Source: Pleomorphomonas sp. T1.2MG-36 (GTDB taxonomy: Bacteria; Pseudomonadota; Alphaproteobacteria; Rhizobiales; Pleomorphomonadaceae). From it: a DNA stretch of 64,000 nt. The number at the start of each line of letters is the position of its first letter. Positions within the stretch are counted from its first letter, which is position 1. The notes below the pieces were generated by a model. The model was not told where the DNA came from and made no database searches. It saw only the letters and a list, made by a program, of their open reading frames with translations. The position numbers were made by a program, and so were the translations under genes. Of the stretch, positions 41,794-51,857 are shown in pieces. The stretch is taken from contig NZ_CATNLY010000053.1 of the NCBI RefSeq assembly GCF_950100655.1, positions 1 through 64,000 of the forward strand. Direction: 5' to 3'.

Positions 41794-43341
41794 ATGGCCG
41801 CTCGCATCCTGATCGTCGACGACGATCCGATTCAGCGCCGCCTCCTCGAGGAGGCCGTCAAGCGCTTCGGTCACGAGGCGGTCACCGCCGACGGCGGCGA
41901 GGCCGGTCTTGCCATGCTGGCCGCCGCACGCGGCGATTTCCATCTGATGATTCTCGACCTCGTCATGCCCGACCTCGACGGCATGGCGGTGCTCGAACGC
42001 CTGGCCAAGGCCGGCGAAACCATTCCGGTGATCGTCCAGACCTCGCGCGGCTCCATCGACACGGTGGTCGGCGCCATGCGGGCCGGCGCCTTCGACTTCA
42101 TCGTCAAGCCGGTCAACCACGAGCGCCTCGCCGTCTCGATCCAGAACGCGTTGAAGGTCACGGCGCTAGAAGGCGAGATTCGCCGCGCCCGCCGGCCGGC
42201 AACCTCCGGCCTCGGCTTCCGCGACATCATCACCAAGAGCCCGGAGATGGCCCGCGTCCTGCGCCTCGGCGAACGCGCCGCCACCTCGGGCATTCCCATC
42301 CTGATCGAGGGGGAGAGCGGCGTCGGCAAGGAACTGGTCGCCCGCGCCATCCAGAATGCGTCCGATCGCCGAACCAAGCCCTTCGTCACCGTCAACTGCG
42401 GCGCCATTCCGGAAAACCTCGTCCAGAGCACGCTGTTCGGCCACGAGAAGGGGGCATTCACCGGCGCCATCGACCGTCACACCGGCAAGTTCCAGGAAGC
42501 GCACACCGGCACGCTGTTCCTCGACGAGGTCGGCGAACTGCCACTCGACATCCAGGTCCAGCTGCTGCGCGCCATCCAGGAAGGCGAGATCGAGCCGGTC
42601 GGCGCCCGCCGGTCGCAGAAGGTGGATTTCCGCCTGATCTCCGCCACCAACCGGCGCCTTCTCGACATGGTCAAGGAAGGTCGGTTCCGCGAGGACCTCT
42701 ACTACCGCCTCAACGTCTACCCCATCTTCGTGCCGCCGCTGCGCGACCGTCGCGAGGACATACCGCTGCTGGTCGATCACTTCGTGTCGCGTTTCGCCGC
42801 CGAGGAGGGCAAGCGTCGCATCACCGGCATCCGGCCCGACGCCGTCGCCATGCTCAGCGCCTTCAACTGGCCGGGCAACATCCGCCAGTTGGAAAACGCC
42901 GTCTTCCGGGCGGTCATCCTCGGCGACGGCGGCGAACTGACCGTCGACGAATTCCCGCAGATCGCCGCGCAGACCGGCCACGTCTCGGCCCTTCGCCGGG
43001 TCGAGGGAACCGACGCGCCGCTGACCGACCCCTTGGTCATCGAGACGGCCCCGCAAACGGTGGCGGCCGAGGACGGCCTCATCGGCGTCGCCGTCCACTC
43101 TGGCCCCGGTAACGACCCTGCCCCCTTCGGCTTCCTGCGCTCGCTGGCCGACGATGGCCACGTGCGCCAGCTCGTCGCCATCGAGGAGGAGATGATCCGC
43201 CTCGCCATCGACCATTACGGCGGCCGCATGGCCGAAGTGGCGCGTCGCCTCGGCATCGGCCGCTCGACGCTCTACCGCAAACTCAAGGAATATGGCCTCG
43301 CCGACGGCGAGGACGATGACACGGGTGTGGCCGCCGAGTAA
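41794..43341 (+). CDS. NtrC-family sigma-54-dependent response regulator
   Basis: The 515-residue protein has a receiver domain with phospho-acceptor Asp55 (LMILDLVMPD) and Lys in FIVKPV, an AAA+ domain with Walker A (GESGVGKE), the sigma-54-contact loop GAFTGA, Walker B (LFLDEVGELP), the arginine finger region (FREDLYYRLNVYP), and a C-terminal Fis-type helix-turn-helix (MAEVARRLGIGRSTLYRKLK). No partner histidine kinase gene adjoins it. The target genes are unknown. Confidence 0.95.
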   Translation: MAARILIVDDDPIQRRLLEEAVKRFGHEAVTADGGEAGLAMLAAARGDFHLMILDLVMPDLDGMAVLERLAKAGETIPVIVQTSRGSIDTVVGAMRAGAFDFIVKPVNHERLAVSIQNALKVTALEGEIRRARRPATSGLGFRDIITKSPEMARVLRLGERAATSGIPILIEGESGVGKELVARAIQNASDRRTKPFVTVNCGAIPENLVQSTLFGHEKGAFTGAIDRHTGKFQEAHTGTLFLDEVGELPLDIQVQLLRAIQEGEIEPVGARRSQKVDFRLISATNRRLLDMVKEGRFREDLYYRLNVYPIFVPPLRDRREDIPLLVDHFVSRFAAEEGKRRITGIRPDAVAMLSAFNWPGNIRQLENAVFRAVILGDGGELTVDEFPQIAAQTGHVSALRRVEGTDAPLTDPLVIETAPQTVAAEDGLIGVAVHSGPGNDPAPFGFLRSLADDGHVRQLVAIEEEMIRLAIDHYGGRMAEVARRLGIGRSTLYRKLKEYGLADGEDDDTGVAAE

Positions 43342-43450
43342 CAAGAAGCCCGTAATCGACCTTTGGCGGTGTGTCGGCCTTGTCGATGGATCGCCGAACC
43401 GCCAAACAGACTTCTATGACAATTCTTGTCTGGCCGTACGCCCCACAGGA

Positions 43451-45292
43451 ATGGACGTGGTGAACGTTATGATCTCCTCGCTGTCCCGGTTTCTCCTCTC
43501 CACCGCCGTGATCGGCCTCACCGCCCTGCCGGCGCTCGCCGAGACCGGCTTCGACCCGTTGGGCGCCAAGGCGACCGCCACGCCGGAGGCCGTCGAAAGC
43601 AAGGCCCTGCCGCCGGCCACCGACGCCGCCACGCCGCCCCCGGGCGCCGCGGCTCCGGCCGCCCCCGTTGCGGCTTCGCCCGCGGTGGAGCCCGCAGCGC
43701 CGACGACGGAAGCCGTCACGCCCGCAGCGACGCCGGCCGTCGAGCCGGCACCCGCCGTCGTCGCCACCGTCCCGGGCATGCCCGTCGATCAGGCGATCGT
43801 CGCCGAGATCGCCAAGGTCGTCGCCTCGGCGACCGGCGATGCCCGCCGCCGCGCCGACGCCGTTGCCAAGGTCTACGCGGCGCGCGGCAACCAGCCGCTG
43901 TGGGTCGTGGGCGATCATTATTCGGACAAGGCCAAGGCGACGATCGCCCGCCTCGCCGACGCCGTGGAAGACGGCCTCAACCCGCTCGACTACGCGCTGC
44001 CCGACACCGACCTTTCGGCCGCCACCACCGAGCTCGTCGCCAACGCCGACCTTCGCGTCTCCATGGCGGTGGCGACCTTCGCCGAGCAGGCCTCCGGCGG
44101 CCGCGTCGCGCCGCTGGCCATCTCCAAGGACATCACCCGCACGCCCGAGCGCATTCCCGCCGACAAGGCGCTCGCCACCGTCGCCAATGCAGCCGATCCC
44201 GTTGCGGCGCTCGAAGGGTTCAACCCGCCGACCGACGGCTTCAAGCGCCTCAAGGCCATGCTGGCCGAGGTGCGCGCCGCCAAGAGCAAGGCCGACGCGG
44301 CACCCGAACCCGTGGCAATCGCCAAGTCGCTGAAGCCCGGCATGAGCGACGAGGGCGTGCCCGGCCTGCGCAAGCGGCTCGGCCTCGACGCCCCCGCCGA
44401 AGGCATCGAGCCGGCCCTTTATGACGAGGCGCTGGTCGCCGCCGTCGAGGCCTTCCAGAAGGAGAACGGCCTCTCCGCCGACGGCGTGGTCGGTGCGCGC
44501 ACGATCGCCGTTCTCAACGGCGCCCATCGCGACGTCGAGGGCGAGATCATCGCCAACATGGAAATGTGGCGCTGGATGCCGCGCGACCTCAGCCAGGACT
44601 ACGTCTTCGTCAACATCCCCGAGTTCAAGGTGCGCGTGATCCGCCATGGACAGCAGGTGCATGAGGCTCGGGTGGTGGTCGGCAAGGTCGCCAACCAGAC
44701 GCCGGTGTTCACCGGCGAAATGCAGTATCTGGTGGTCAATCCCTACTGGCACATTCCCGAGTCGATCAAGGTCAAGGAGATGCTGCCGCAGATCCAGGCC
44801 GACCCGGCCGGCTACTTTGCCCGCCACGGCTACGAGGTGACCTGGGACGGCCAGCTCATCGACCCGACCCGCATCATCTGGGACGAGAACGCGGTGAAGG
44901 CGGTCGGCATCCGGCAGGTGCCGGGCGAGGCCAACGCGCTCGGCAACATCAAGTTCATGTTCCCGAACAAACACGCCGTCTACCTGCACGACACGCCGCT
45001 CAGGAGCCTGTTCGGCCGTGACGTCCGCGCCTTCAGCCACGGCTGCGTGCGCGTCGACGATCCCATGGCCTTCGCCGACGCCGTGCTGCAGGGCGATCCG
45101 CAGTGGACGGTACCCAAGCTGCAGGCGATGTTCGGCGGCGACGAACGGCGGGTGGACATCGCCACCCACCTCAAGGTGCATCTGGCCTACTTCACCGCCT
45201 TCGTGGACGAGGGCGGAAAGCTGCAGCTCCGCGACGACATCTACGGCCACGTCCAGGCCATCAAGAAGGCGTTGGGCATGTCGCAGGTCTGA
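43451..45292 (+). CDS. L,D-transpeptidase (YcbB type)
   Basis: The 613-residue protein has a signal peptide (RFLLSTAVIGLTALPALA), an Ala/Pro-rich linker, a peptidoglycan-binding-like domain (PGMSDEGVPGLRKRLG and ENGLSADGVVGART) and an YkuD catalytic domain with the HxxxxxxSHGCVR active-site signature (AFSHGCVRVDDP, catalytic Cys). It makes 3-3 peptidoglycan crosslinks or attaches lipoproteins in the periplasm. ATG 43451 follows CAGGA. Confidence 0.92.
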   Translation: MDVVNVMISSLSRFLLSTAVIGLTALPALAETGFDPLGAKATATPEAVESKALPPATDAATPPPGAAAPAAPVAASPAVEPAAPTTEAVTPAATPAVEPAPAVVATVPGMPVDQAIVAEIAKVVASATGDARRRADAVAKVYAARGNQPLWVVGDHYSDKAKATIARLADAVEDGLNPLDYALPDTDLSAATTELVANADLRVSMAVATFAEQASGGRVAPLAISKDITRTPERIPADKALATVANAADPVAALEGFNPPTDGFKRLKAMLAEVRAAKSKADAAPEPVAIAKSLKPGMSDEGVPGLRKRLGLDAPAEGIEPALYDEALVAAVEAFQKENGLSADGVVGARTIAVLNGAHRDVEGEIIANMEMWRWMPRDLSQDYVFVNIPEFKVRVIRHGQQVHEARVVVGKVANQTPVFTGEMQYLVVNPYWHIPESIKVKEMLPQIQADPAGYFARHGYEVTWDGQLIDPTRIIWDENAVKAVGIRQVPGEANALGNIKFMFPNKHAVYLHDTPLRSLFGRDVRAFSHGCVRVDDPMAFADAVLQGDPQWTVPKLQAMFGGDERRVDIATHLKVHLAYFTAFVDEGGKLQLRDDIYGHVQAIKKALGMSQV

Positions 45293-45599
45293 CCGTCCAG
45301 ACCCGGTCAATCAGTCCAAAAAACCCGCTTTGCCTTTGGCGGAGCAGGTCTTTTGGCATTTCCACCATGCCATAAACTACCCACTTGGCCTTTTAACCGG
45401 TGGCGGCTATTGTACGGCCCGTGAAATCCAGGGGATTTTTCCGACCATCGAGGCCAAAGCAAGCCAAGATCGGCTTACGGTAAACCGTTGCTTAATTCTC
45501 TCCGCCAATAATCCCAGCCGGCTGGAGACGAGAGCAAGCGGATAGAGACGCGTGAAAACCCGGACAGTGAACACATCATCAGGGAGAGGAATCGCTTCG
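45293..45599. other. Intergenic stretch, nothing recognised
   Basis: About 307 bases between the two cell-wall genes; lower in GC than the flanks, with no clear terminator or RNA. It probably contains the promoter of the DUF882 gene. Confidence 0.4.
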
Positions 45600-47339
45600 A
45601 TGAAAGCAGTCAAGGCTTTCGGCGCAAAGGCGGGCTTCTCCTCTTCCCGTTTCGCCCTCGCCGCCGGCCGCGCGACGCTCGGCACCTTCGTGGCGTCCGC
45701 CGCGGCGCTGGCGATCTTCGCCTCCGCGGCCCGGGCGGCCGACAGCCGCACCCTCGACCTCTACAACGTCCACACCAAGGAACGGCTGACCATCGTCTTC
45801 AAGAAGGATGGCCGCTTCGTTCCCTCCGCCCTCAATGAGCTCAATCGCTTCCTTCGCGACTGGCGGCGCAACGAGGCGACGCGGATGGACCCGCGCCTGT
45901 TCGACACGGTGTGGGAGCTCTACCGGAAGTCCGGCTCGCGCCAGCCGATCCAGGTGGTTTGCGGCTATCGCTCGCTTGCCACCAACAACATGTTGCGGTC
46001 CCGTTCCTCGGCCGTCGCCAAGCATAGCCAGCACTCGCTCGGCAAGGCGATGGACATGAACATTCCCGACGTGTCCGTCGACAAGCTGCGCATGATCGCC
46101 GTGCAGATGCAGAACGGCGGCGTCGGCTGGTATCCGTCGGCCAACAGCCCCTTCGTTCACATCGACGTCGGTTCGGTGCGCGCTTGGCCGCGTCTCAATC
46201 GCACGCAGCTCGTCGGCCTGTTCCCCGACGGCAAGACGGCTCATATTCCGGCTGACGGCAAGCCGCTGCCCGGCTATCAGCAGGCGCTTGCCGAGTTGCA
46301 GCGCGAGAAGGGCACGAGCCCGAATATCGCCATGGCTTCGGCCGACTCCCCGTCCTCCAAGTCCGGCAAGGGCGGCGGCCTGCTCGCCATGCTGTTCTCC
46401 AACGACGAGGAAGATACCTCCGAGGAAATCGGCGCCGCCGGTGGCGAGGAAGCGCCAGCCGTGGCCGCCAGACCGGCGCCCGCTGCTCCCAAGGCCGTCC
46501 CGCCGGCCATCACACCGCCGCCGGTCGCAAGCCAGCCTGTGGCCGCACCGACGGCTCCGGTGCTGACCGCCGCCTTCACTCCGCCGGCCGCGCCCGAACG
46601 CCGGGTAACCAGCCTCGCCGAGGCGACGCTGCCGGCCGGCCTCGAACCCGCCGCCGCGCCCACGCTCAGCGGCGCCGACCGGCTGGCCATGGACAATGTC
46701 CCCCTGCCGCAGGCCAAACCGTCGGAGATCGCCGAGGCCACCACCGAGGTGGCGATGCTCGACGCGCCGATGATGCTGCCTCCGCAAAAGCCGCCGGCGC
46801 CCGTCGAGGCGCCGCTGCCGCCGGCTGCCAACCGCCAGGACGCCATCGCCGCCCAGCTGGCTTTGGCCGAAGTCGCCCAGGACCAGGAACCGTCCGCATC
46901 CGCCCTCTCCTTCGCGCCGCCGGCCGCGGAGCCTCCGCTGCCGACCGCCAACGCCGCGCGCCAGCCGCAGCAGATGGCCGCCCTGGTGCCGACCCCGCGC
47001 AAGCCGGCCGCTCCGGCGCCGGTGCCCGAACTCGCCCGTCCGGCGATCGACGGCAGCAAGAGCGACATGTTCGGCAATGTCGAGCTGCCGGAAGTCGCCT
47101 CCGAGGACGGACCGTCGCTTCTCGATGGCGGTCAGTCGGTCTATTGGGGCCGCTTCCGGACGCTGACCCACCCCGACCAGTTGCACATCGCCACACTGTT
47201 CGAGGCGCCGGTCCAGGTCGTGAAAGCCAGCTTCTCCACCAGTCCCTATGGCACGCTGGTCTCGACCCGCTTCGCCGGCCCGGTGGCGGCGCCGACCGAG
47301 GTGATCGACTTCACGCCGCGCCAGTTGGCCATGCGCTGA
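45600..47339 (+). CDS. DUF882 (MepK/YcbK-like) murein peptidase with long Pro/Ala tail
   Basis: The 579-residue protein begins with a long hydrophobic secretion signal (FVASAAALAIFASAARA). The DUF882/peptidase M15A domain lies within residues 50-190, with the zinc ligands of HSLGKAMDM (His, Asp) and FVHIDVG (His), the DD-endopeptidase pattern of YcbK/MepK. The remaining 350 residues are a Pro/Ala-rich segment with a folded C-terminal part (SVYWGRFRTLTHPDQLHIAT) of unknown role. AGGGAGAGGA precedes the ATG. It sits just after a L,D-transpeptidase gene, so both act on the sacculus; the 3-3 crosslink is the plausible MepK-type target. Confidence 0.88.
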   Translation: MKAVKAFGAKAGFSSSRFALAAGRATLGTFVASAAALAIFASAARAADSRTLDLYNVHTKERLTIVFKKDGRFVPSALNELNRFLRDWRRNEATRMDPRLFDTVWELYRKSGSRQPIQVVCGYRSLATNNMLRSRSSAVAKHSQHSLGKAMDMNIPDVSVDKLRMIAVQMQNGGVGWYPSANSPFVHIDVGSVRAWPRLNRTQLVGLFPDGKTAHIPADGKPLPGYQQALAELQREKGTSPNIAMASADSPSSKSGKGGGLLAMLFSNDEEDTSEEIGAAGGEEAPAVAARPAPAAPKAVPPAITPPPVASQPVAAPTAPVLTAAFTPPAAPERRVTSLAEATLPAGLEPAAAPTLSGADRLAMDNVPLPQAKPSEIAEATTEVAMLDAPMMLPPQKPPAPVEAPLPPAANRQDAIAAQLALAEVAQDQEPSASALSFAPPAAEPPLPTANAARQPQQMAALVPTPRKPAAPAPVPELARPAIDGSKSDMFGNVELPEVASEDGPSLLDGGQSVYWGRFRTLTHPDQLHIATLFEAPVQVVKASFSTSPYGTLVSTRFAGPVAAPTEVIDFTPRQLAMR

Positions 47340-47359
47340 TATCGCGCCACTTCATACGC

Positions 47360-47390
47360 AAAACGCCGGCCCCGTGGCCGGCGTTTTCGT
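47360..47390. terminator. Rho-independent-like terminator
   Basis: AAAACGCCGGCC (47360-47371) and GGCCGGCGTTTT (47376-47387) pair around CCGT/T and run into TTTTCGTTT. It ends the DUF882 gene and lies between that stop and the stop of the convergent phosphatase gene. Confidence 0.85.
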
Positions 47391-47429
47391 TTGATGTCCA
47401 GGCATGAGCGGCAATCTCGCGGCCGGCCC

Positions 47430-48221
47430 TCACTGAATGACGGTCGCCTCGCCCTCGAACACCCGCAACACGGTAAGGCGGCCGGTGGCGAAGGCCCCCG
47501 TGTCGATGCCGATGCGCCCCGGCGCGAAGACGGGCTCGTTGGCAGGCGTGTGCCCGTGCACCACGGTGAGCCCCAGACCGTGCGGCTGGCTGACGAAGGG
47601 CTCGCGGATCCACATGAAATCGTCCTCATCCTGCTCGTCGAGCGGCACGCCGGGGCGAACGCCGGCGTGAACGAACAGGACGTCGCCGAAGCGCACCGAC
47701 ACCGGCAGTTGTCTCAGAAAGGCGACATGAGCCTCCGGCACCGTCACCTGAAGGATGTCGCGAAGACCGGCGGCACCGCCGCGATGCCGAGCGAGCCGCG
47801 TCAGGTCGACGCCATAGGCTTCAAGCGTTTGCTCGCCACCGAACTCCAGCCATCCCATGTTTTCATGAGGATCGTCGATGAAGGAGAGGAAGGTCTCGTC
47901 GTGATTGCCGCAGATCGACATGCGCTCGAAACCGTCCGGCGGAGCGGAGATCAGGTGATCGAGCACGTCGGCCGACCTTGGTCCGCGATCAACGAGGTCG
48001 CCCAGGCATAAAATGATGCGCCGCTTGGCCGAGATGCGGGCGGCGTCCTCGACGATCCGCCGTTCGGCCGCCCTCAGTTCCTCAAAGCAACCGTGTACGT
48101 CGCCGATCGCATAGACGGCGGTATCCTTCGGATCGATCTCGATGCGCCCGCGACTGCCGACCACCGGGACCGGAGCGGATTTGCCGCCAAAACCGAAAAA
48201 CGACCGAACCCCTGTGAGCAA
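47430..48221 (-). CDS. PPP-family metallophosphatase
   Basis: The 263-residue protein carries the three metal-site motifs GDVHG, GDLVDRG and GNHD of the PPP superfamily (Ser/Thr phosphatase or diadenosine tetraphosphatase types), with VVHGHTP near the end. Which phosphoester it cleaves is not evident. It is soluble and lacks a signal peptide. Confidence 0.9.
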   Translation of the reverse strand: MLTGVRSFFGFGGKSAPVPVVGSRGRIEIDPKDTAVYAIGDVHGCFEELRAAERRIVEDAARISAKRRIILCLGDLVDRGPRSADVLDHLISAPPDGFERMSICGNHDETFLSFIDDPHENMGWLEFGGEQTLEAYGVDLTRLARHRGGAAGLRDILQVTVPEAHVAFLRQLPVSVRFGDVLFVHAGVRPGVPLDEQDEDDFMWIREPFVSQPHGLGLTVVHGHTPANEPVFAPGRIGIDTGAFATGRLTVLRVFEGEATVIQ

Positions 48222-48508
48222 AGAAAAAGCTCCAAATCGAGACCACTGTCCGACTGGCCGACGCCGACGGACAGTTGGCGGCCGCAGCCGCGAGCACCTC
48301 TTGTTTTTAAGTAGTTATCCGGTCTACCCTGCAAAAGGTCCAGCGGTTTTTGCCGGTGGCCGGCGAATTTTCCCGAGACGGTTAAGGCTGTCCGAGGTAG
48401 AGAGACAGGGAGAATGGCAGCCGCGCCGCTCTGGGTCTACGCCGGGCCACCGCCCAAAAGACCTGGGGCACCTGCCGTAGCCTGAACCCGCGATTGGGGA
48501 ATCTGGTG
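48222..48508. other. Intergenic gap, nothing recognised
   Basis: A 287-base gap between divergent genes with no clear promoter motif or structured RNA that I could identify. Confidence 0.35.
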
Positions 48509-49177
48509 ATGATGTCGCTGAAGCTGTCGGCACCCTTGATCGGCCTGTTCTCGGGCGGACTGCTCTGCCTCGGCCTCTACGGAATGAGCATCGAAGCCTC
48601 GCCCTTCCTCAGCACGGCCGGCAACTCGGTCGACCGGTTGCGGTCGGTGGCAGCCGATCCGGACGTGCCTTTCCTGTCCAGCAAGCGCGCCCTTACCGTC
48701 TTCGAGTTCGACTGCCGCACCCTGGCTTTCGGCCTGACCACCCCCCCGATCGCCCCTGAGGATCGTACGCGCCTCAACGAGGCCTGCTACGAGCGCGCCC
48801 GCTCGCTCGTGGAGACGGCGCCGGGCAACGCCCGCCTGTGGCTGACCCTTGCCCAGTTCGCGGCCACCCTGCCCGACAAGCGCGACATCGCCTTTCAGGC
48901 TCTCGAGCGCAGCCGCGCCTACGGTCCCTGGCAGTATGCCCTGGCCATCGAGCGGACGAGGCTGATCGCCACGTTGCCGGATGCGCCACCGGCCGTCATG
49001 GCCGTCGCCGACGGCGATACCCAAACGCTGTCCGCCAGCTATCGGGGGCGCGAAGCCCTCGCGCAGATCTACATCACGGAGCCAGGCCGCCGCGATGTGA
49101 TCACGGCGGCCATCGAGAAACGCGCACCCGACGAGCAGAGGCATTTCGTGGGCCGCATCCAGCGCAACATGCGATGA
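48509..49177 (+). CDS. Membrane-anchored protein of unknown function
   Basis: The 222-residue protein has one N-terminal hydrophobic segment (IGLFSGGLLCLGLYGMSI) that may be a signal anchor. The remaining part is helical and TPR-like in composition (LVETAPGNARLWLTLAQFAA, ALERSRAYGPWQYALAIERT), without recognisable catalytic motif. The ATG at 48509 has GGGA 8 bases upstream; GTG 48506 and TTG 48494 are in frame. I cannot assign a function. Confidence 0.65.
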   Translation: MMSLKLSAPLIGLFSGGLLCLGLYGMSIEASPFLSTAGNSVDRLRSVAADPDVPFLSSKRALTVFEFDCRTLAFGLTTPPIAPEDRTRLNEACYERARSLVETAPGNARLWLTLAQFAATLPDKRDIAFQALERSRAYGPWQYALAIERTRLIATLPDAPPAVMAVADGDTQTLSASYRGREALAQIYITEPGRRDVITAAIEKRAPDEQRHFVGRIQRNMR

Positions 49178-49210
49178 CGGGAAGCGGCGACCTATTTCAG
49201 GGAAAACGCC

Positions 49211-49951
49211 CTATCGCACCGTCCGCCTGACATCGGCCAGCACACGCGGCAACACCGAGCCGACCTGGGAACGGGTCATGCCGGGGCGGATGCGCCGGTC
49301 GTAGAGCATCGACACCACAGCCCGATCGAAGGGCATGAACCGATCGTGACGTGAACGGTCGTTGAACACCGACGCGTAGAGCGCCGCGTTGTCGTTCATC
49401 GGGCCGAGCCCTTGCAGGATTTCTTCCACCATGCAGCGGCGGAACAGGCTGTCGCCCTCGTCGGACACGATCACCGCCGTGGACCGGACGATGCCGAGCG
49501 AGCCCGGATAGACCCGCACGAGGCACTGCCCCGGCGCGGCGCCGTGCGTCGAGCCGAGCACGTCGCTCCGGACGGTGTCGACGTAATCGGCGCGGTCGAC
49601 GACATAGACGGTGAAGTTGGGGTTCTCGCCAGGGCGCGCCATGCGAATGTCGAGGCCGCGCACGAGGCGGGGGAGACGGGTCACGAAACCGGCGATCTCG
49701 CGCTGCCGGTCCTTGTCGGAGAGATTAATGACGCGAAGGCGCACGGCACCGTCGAACTTCTTGACGGCACTGCCGGCAGTCGCGCTGCCGTACTCGACGC
49801 CGAACACCGTTTTCTGAAAGCCGTCCAGCAGTTCGTCGTCGGAGAACCCGACAATGCTTTCGGCGCGGACCGGGGTGGACAGAAGGTCACCGGCCGTGGC
49901 CAGTGCGACCGCAAACAGCAAACACCCGAAAATCGTCCTGAAAGCTGCCAT
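49211..49951 (-). CDS. DUF2927 exported protein
   Basis: The 246-residue product has a signal peptide (FGCLLFAVALATAGDLLSTP, cleavage near VRA). The following EIAGFVTRLPRLVRGLDIRM and RCMVEEILQGLGPMNDN stretches match the DUF2927 family, Rhizobiales proteins with a Zn-peptidase-like surface and no known role. ATG 49951 is preferred because it starts the signal peptide; the frame is open to 50023. It is convergent with the preceding gene. Confidence 0.8.
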   Translation of the reverse strand: MAAFRTIFGCLLFAVALATAGDLLSTPVRAESIVGFSDDELLDGFQKTVFGVEYGSATAGSAVKKFDGAVRLRVINLSDKDRQREIAGFVTRLPRLVRGLDIRMARPGENPNFTVYVVDRADYVDTVRSDVLGSTHGAAPGQCLVRVYPGSLGIVRSTAVIVSDEGDSLFRRCMVEEILQGLGPMNDNAALYASVFNDRSRHDRFMPFDRAVVSMLYDRRIRPGMTRSQVGSVLPRVLADVRRTVR

Positions 49952-50287
49952 GACCACCTCGCCGCAGGGGATGGAACGCCTCGAGCCCATGGAAAGAATT
50001 AACCGGTCTTTACCTCTGGTCAATGCGGTCTATCACGGTCACGTGATGCAATTGTGATCATTGACAGCCAACGAATAGGCGCATTGCCGAGCAATGTGGC
50101 ACTTCACGCCGACGCCCCGCGGGCAGCTTGGCAACGATGCCCCTTTCGTGCAAAACGAAAGGCGAACAGCCGGCGCCGCGCGCCGATTCGCCAGGATGAT
50201 CCGATCCCCCGACGTGGCCTGAAGGCGTGTGTCGGACAGTGCTGTCGAAGCCGAGCAACCAGGGCCGCCGGAGACGATCGGACCACC
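49952..50287. other. Intergenic gap upstream of ruvB
   Basis: These 336 bases between the DUF2927 gene and ruvB contain no ruvA or ruvC sequence and no recognisable gene. The promoters of both divergent genes are expected here. Confidence 0.5.
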
Positions 50288-51334
50288 ATGAGCGATGAAA
50301 GCCGTCTCGTCTCGGGCGACAAGCGCCCCGAGGATTTCGAGCAGTCGATCCGACCGAGCGCGCTTTCGGAATTTGTCGGCCAGGCGTCGGCGCGCGCCAA
50401 TCTTCAGGTGTTCATCAACGCCGCCAAGACGCGCAAGGAAGCGCTCGATCACGTGTTGTTCGTCGGCCCGCCCGGCCTCGGCAAGACAACGCTGGCCCAG
50501 ATCGTTTCCCGCGAGCTCGGCGTCAACTTCCGCGCCACCTCCGGCCCGGTGATCGCCAAGGCCGGCGATCTCGCCGCCCTCCTCACCAATCTTGAGGAGC
50601 GCGACGTCCTGTTCATCGACGAGATCCATCGCATGAGCCCGGCGGTGGAGGAAATCCTCTACCCGGCCATGGAGGACTATCAGCTCGATCTGATCATTGG
50701 CGAGGGCCCCGCCGCCCGCTCGGTCAAGATCGATCTCGCCAAGTTCACGCTGGTCGGCGCCACCACCCGCCTCGGCCTCCTGACGACGCCGCTGCGCGAC
50801 CGCTTCGGCATTCCCATCCGTCTCGAGTTCTACACCACCGAGGAACTGGAGCTGATCGTCCGGCGCGGTGCCCGCATTTTCGGCATCGGCATCTCTGACG
50901 ACGGCGCCACCGAGATCGCCAAACGGTCGCGCGGCACGCCGCGCATCGCCGGCCGCCTGCTGCGCCGCGTCCGCGACTTCGCCATCGTCGACGATGCCGA
51001 GACGATCACCGCCGAGATCGCCGACCGGGCGCTGACGCGACTCGACGTCGACCCCATCGGTCTCGACGCGCTCGATCTCCGCTATCTCAACACCATCGCC
51101 TTGAGCTTCAACGGCGGCCCAGTCGGCATCGAGACCATCGCCGCCGCCATCGCCGAGCCGCGCGACGCCATCGAAGACATCGTCGAGCCCTATCTCATCC
51201 AGAAGGGCTTCGTCCAACGCACGCCGCGCGGTCGTCTCCTGACGCCGCACGCCTTCCGCCACCTCGGCTTCGCCGTGCCGAAGACCGCCGAGGAGGCCCA
51301 GTTCACGCTGTTTTCCAGTGGAGAGGAGGAGTGA
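50288..51334 (+). CDS. ruvB: Holliday junction branch-migration ATPase RuvB
   Basis: The 348-residue AAA+ helicase shows Walker A (GPPGLGKT), Walker B (LFIDEIH), the [16 protein letters not shown] sensor/arginine-finger region and the C-terminal winged helix ([15 protein letters not shown]). With RuvA it drives branch migration in recombinational repair. The start at ATG 50288 is chosen because [10 protein letters not shown] is the normal beginning. ruvA and ruvC are not next to it; the next gene begins one base after the stop. Confidence 0.97.
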   Translation: MSDESRLVSGDKRPEDFEQSIRPSALSEFVGQASARANLQVFINAAKTRKEALDHVLFVGPPGLGKTTLAQIVSRELGVNFRATSGPVIAKAGDLAALLTNLEERDVLFIDEIHRMSPAVEEILYPAMEDYQLDLIIGEGPAARSVKIDLAKFTLVGATTRLGLLTTPLRDRFGIPIRLEFYTTEELELIVRRGARIFGIGISDDGATEIAKRSRGTPRIAGRLLRRVRDFAIVDDAETITAEIADRALTRLDVDPIGLDALDLRYLNTIALSFNGGPVGIETIAAAIAEPRDAIEDIVEPYLIQKGFVQRTPRGRLLTPHAFRHLGFAVPKTAEEAQFTLFSSGEEE

Positions 51335-51335
51335 G

Positions 51336-51857
51336 ATGAGCCAAGCCCTCGTCATCATCGACGTGCAAGCCAATCTCTTCGACGAGCCGCGCGCCTATCG
51401 CATCGACGACGTAGCCGCCCTTCTCGACCGCAAGGCGGCCGAGGCGCGGGCAGCCGGTGCTCCGGTGATCTTCATCCAGCATGAAGAGGCGGGATGCGAA
51501 TGGGAACGCGGCACGCCCGGCTGGGAGTTCCACCCCTCCCTTTCCCCTAGGCACGGCGACACCGTGGTTGCCAAGTCCTTCTGCGACGGCTTCCGCGATA
51601 CCGAATTTGCCGCCACGCTCGATCGGCTGGGCGTCGATGGCATCGTGGTCGGCGGCTACGCCTCGGACTTCTGCGTCGACACCACCGTCCGCGCCGCCGC
51701 CTCGCGCGGCATTCCCACGACAGTCATTGCCGACGGCCACACGACCTCGGACCGGCCGCACCTTCCGGCGGCCGACGTGGTGCGCCATCACACCTGGGTC
51801 TGGTCGCGATTCGACGCGCCGGTCACCGTCGCCGCCGCCAAGGACATAGCCTTTTGA
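51336..51857 (+). CDS. Cysteine hydrolase, isochorismatase family
   Basis: The 173-residue protein has the family triad: Asp (VIIDVQANLFDEP), Lys (VAKSFCDGF) and Cys (GYASDFCVDTTVRAA). The family cleaves amides or ring systems such as nicotinamide or carbamoyl derivatives; the substrate is unknown. Translation starts one base after ruvB and overlaps ybgC. Confidence 0.88.
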   Translation: MSQALVIIDVQANLFDEPRAYRIDDVAALLDRKAAEARAAGAPVIFIQHEEAGCEWERGTPGWEFHPSLSPRHGDTVVAKSFCDGFRDTEFAATLDRLGVDGIVVGGYASDFCVDTTVRAAASRGIPTTVIADGHTTSDRPHLPAADVVRHHTWVWSRFDAPVTVAAAKDIAF

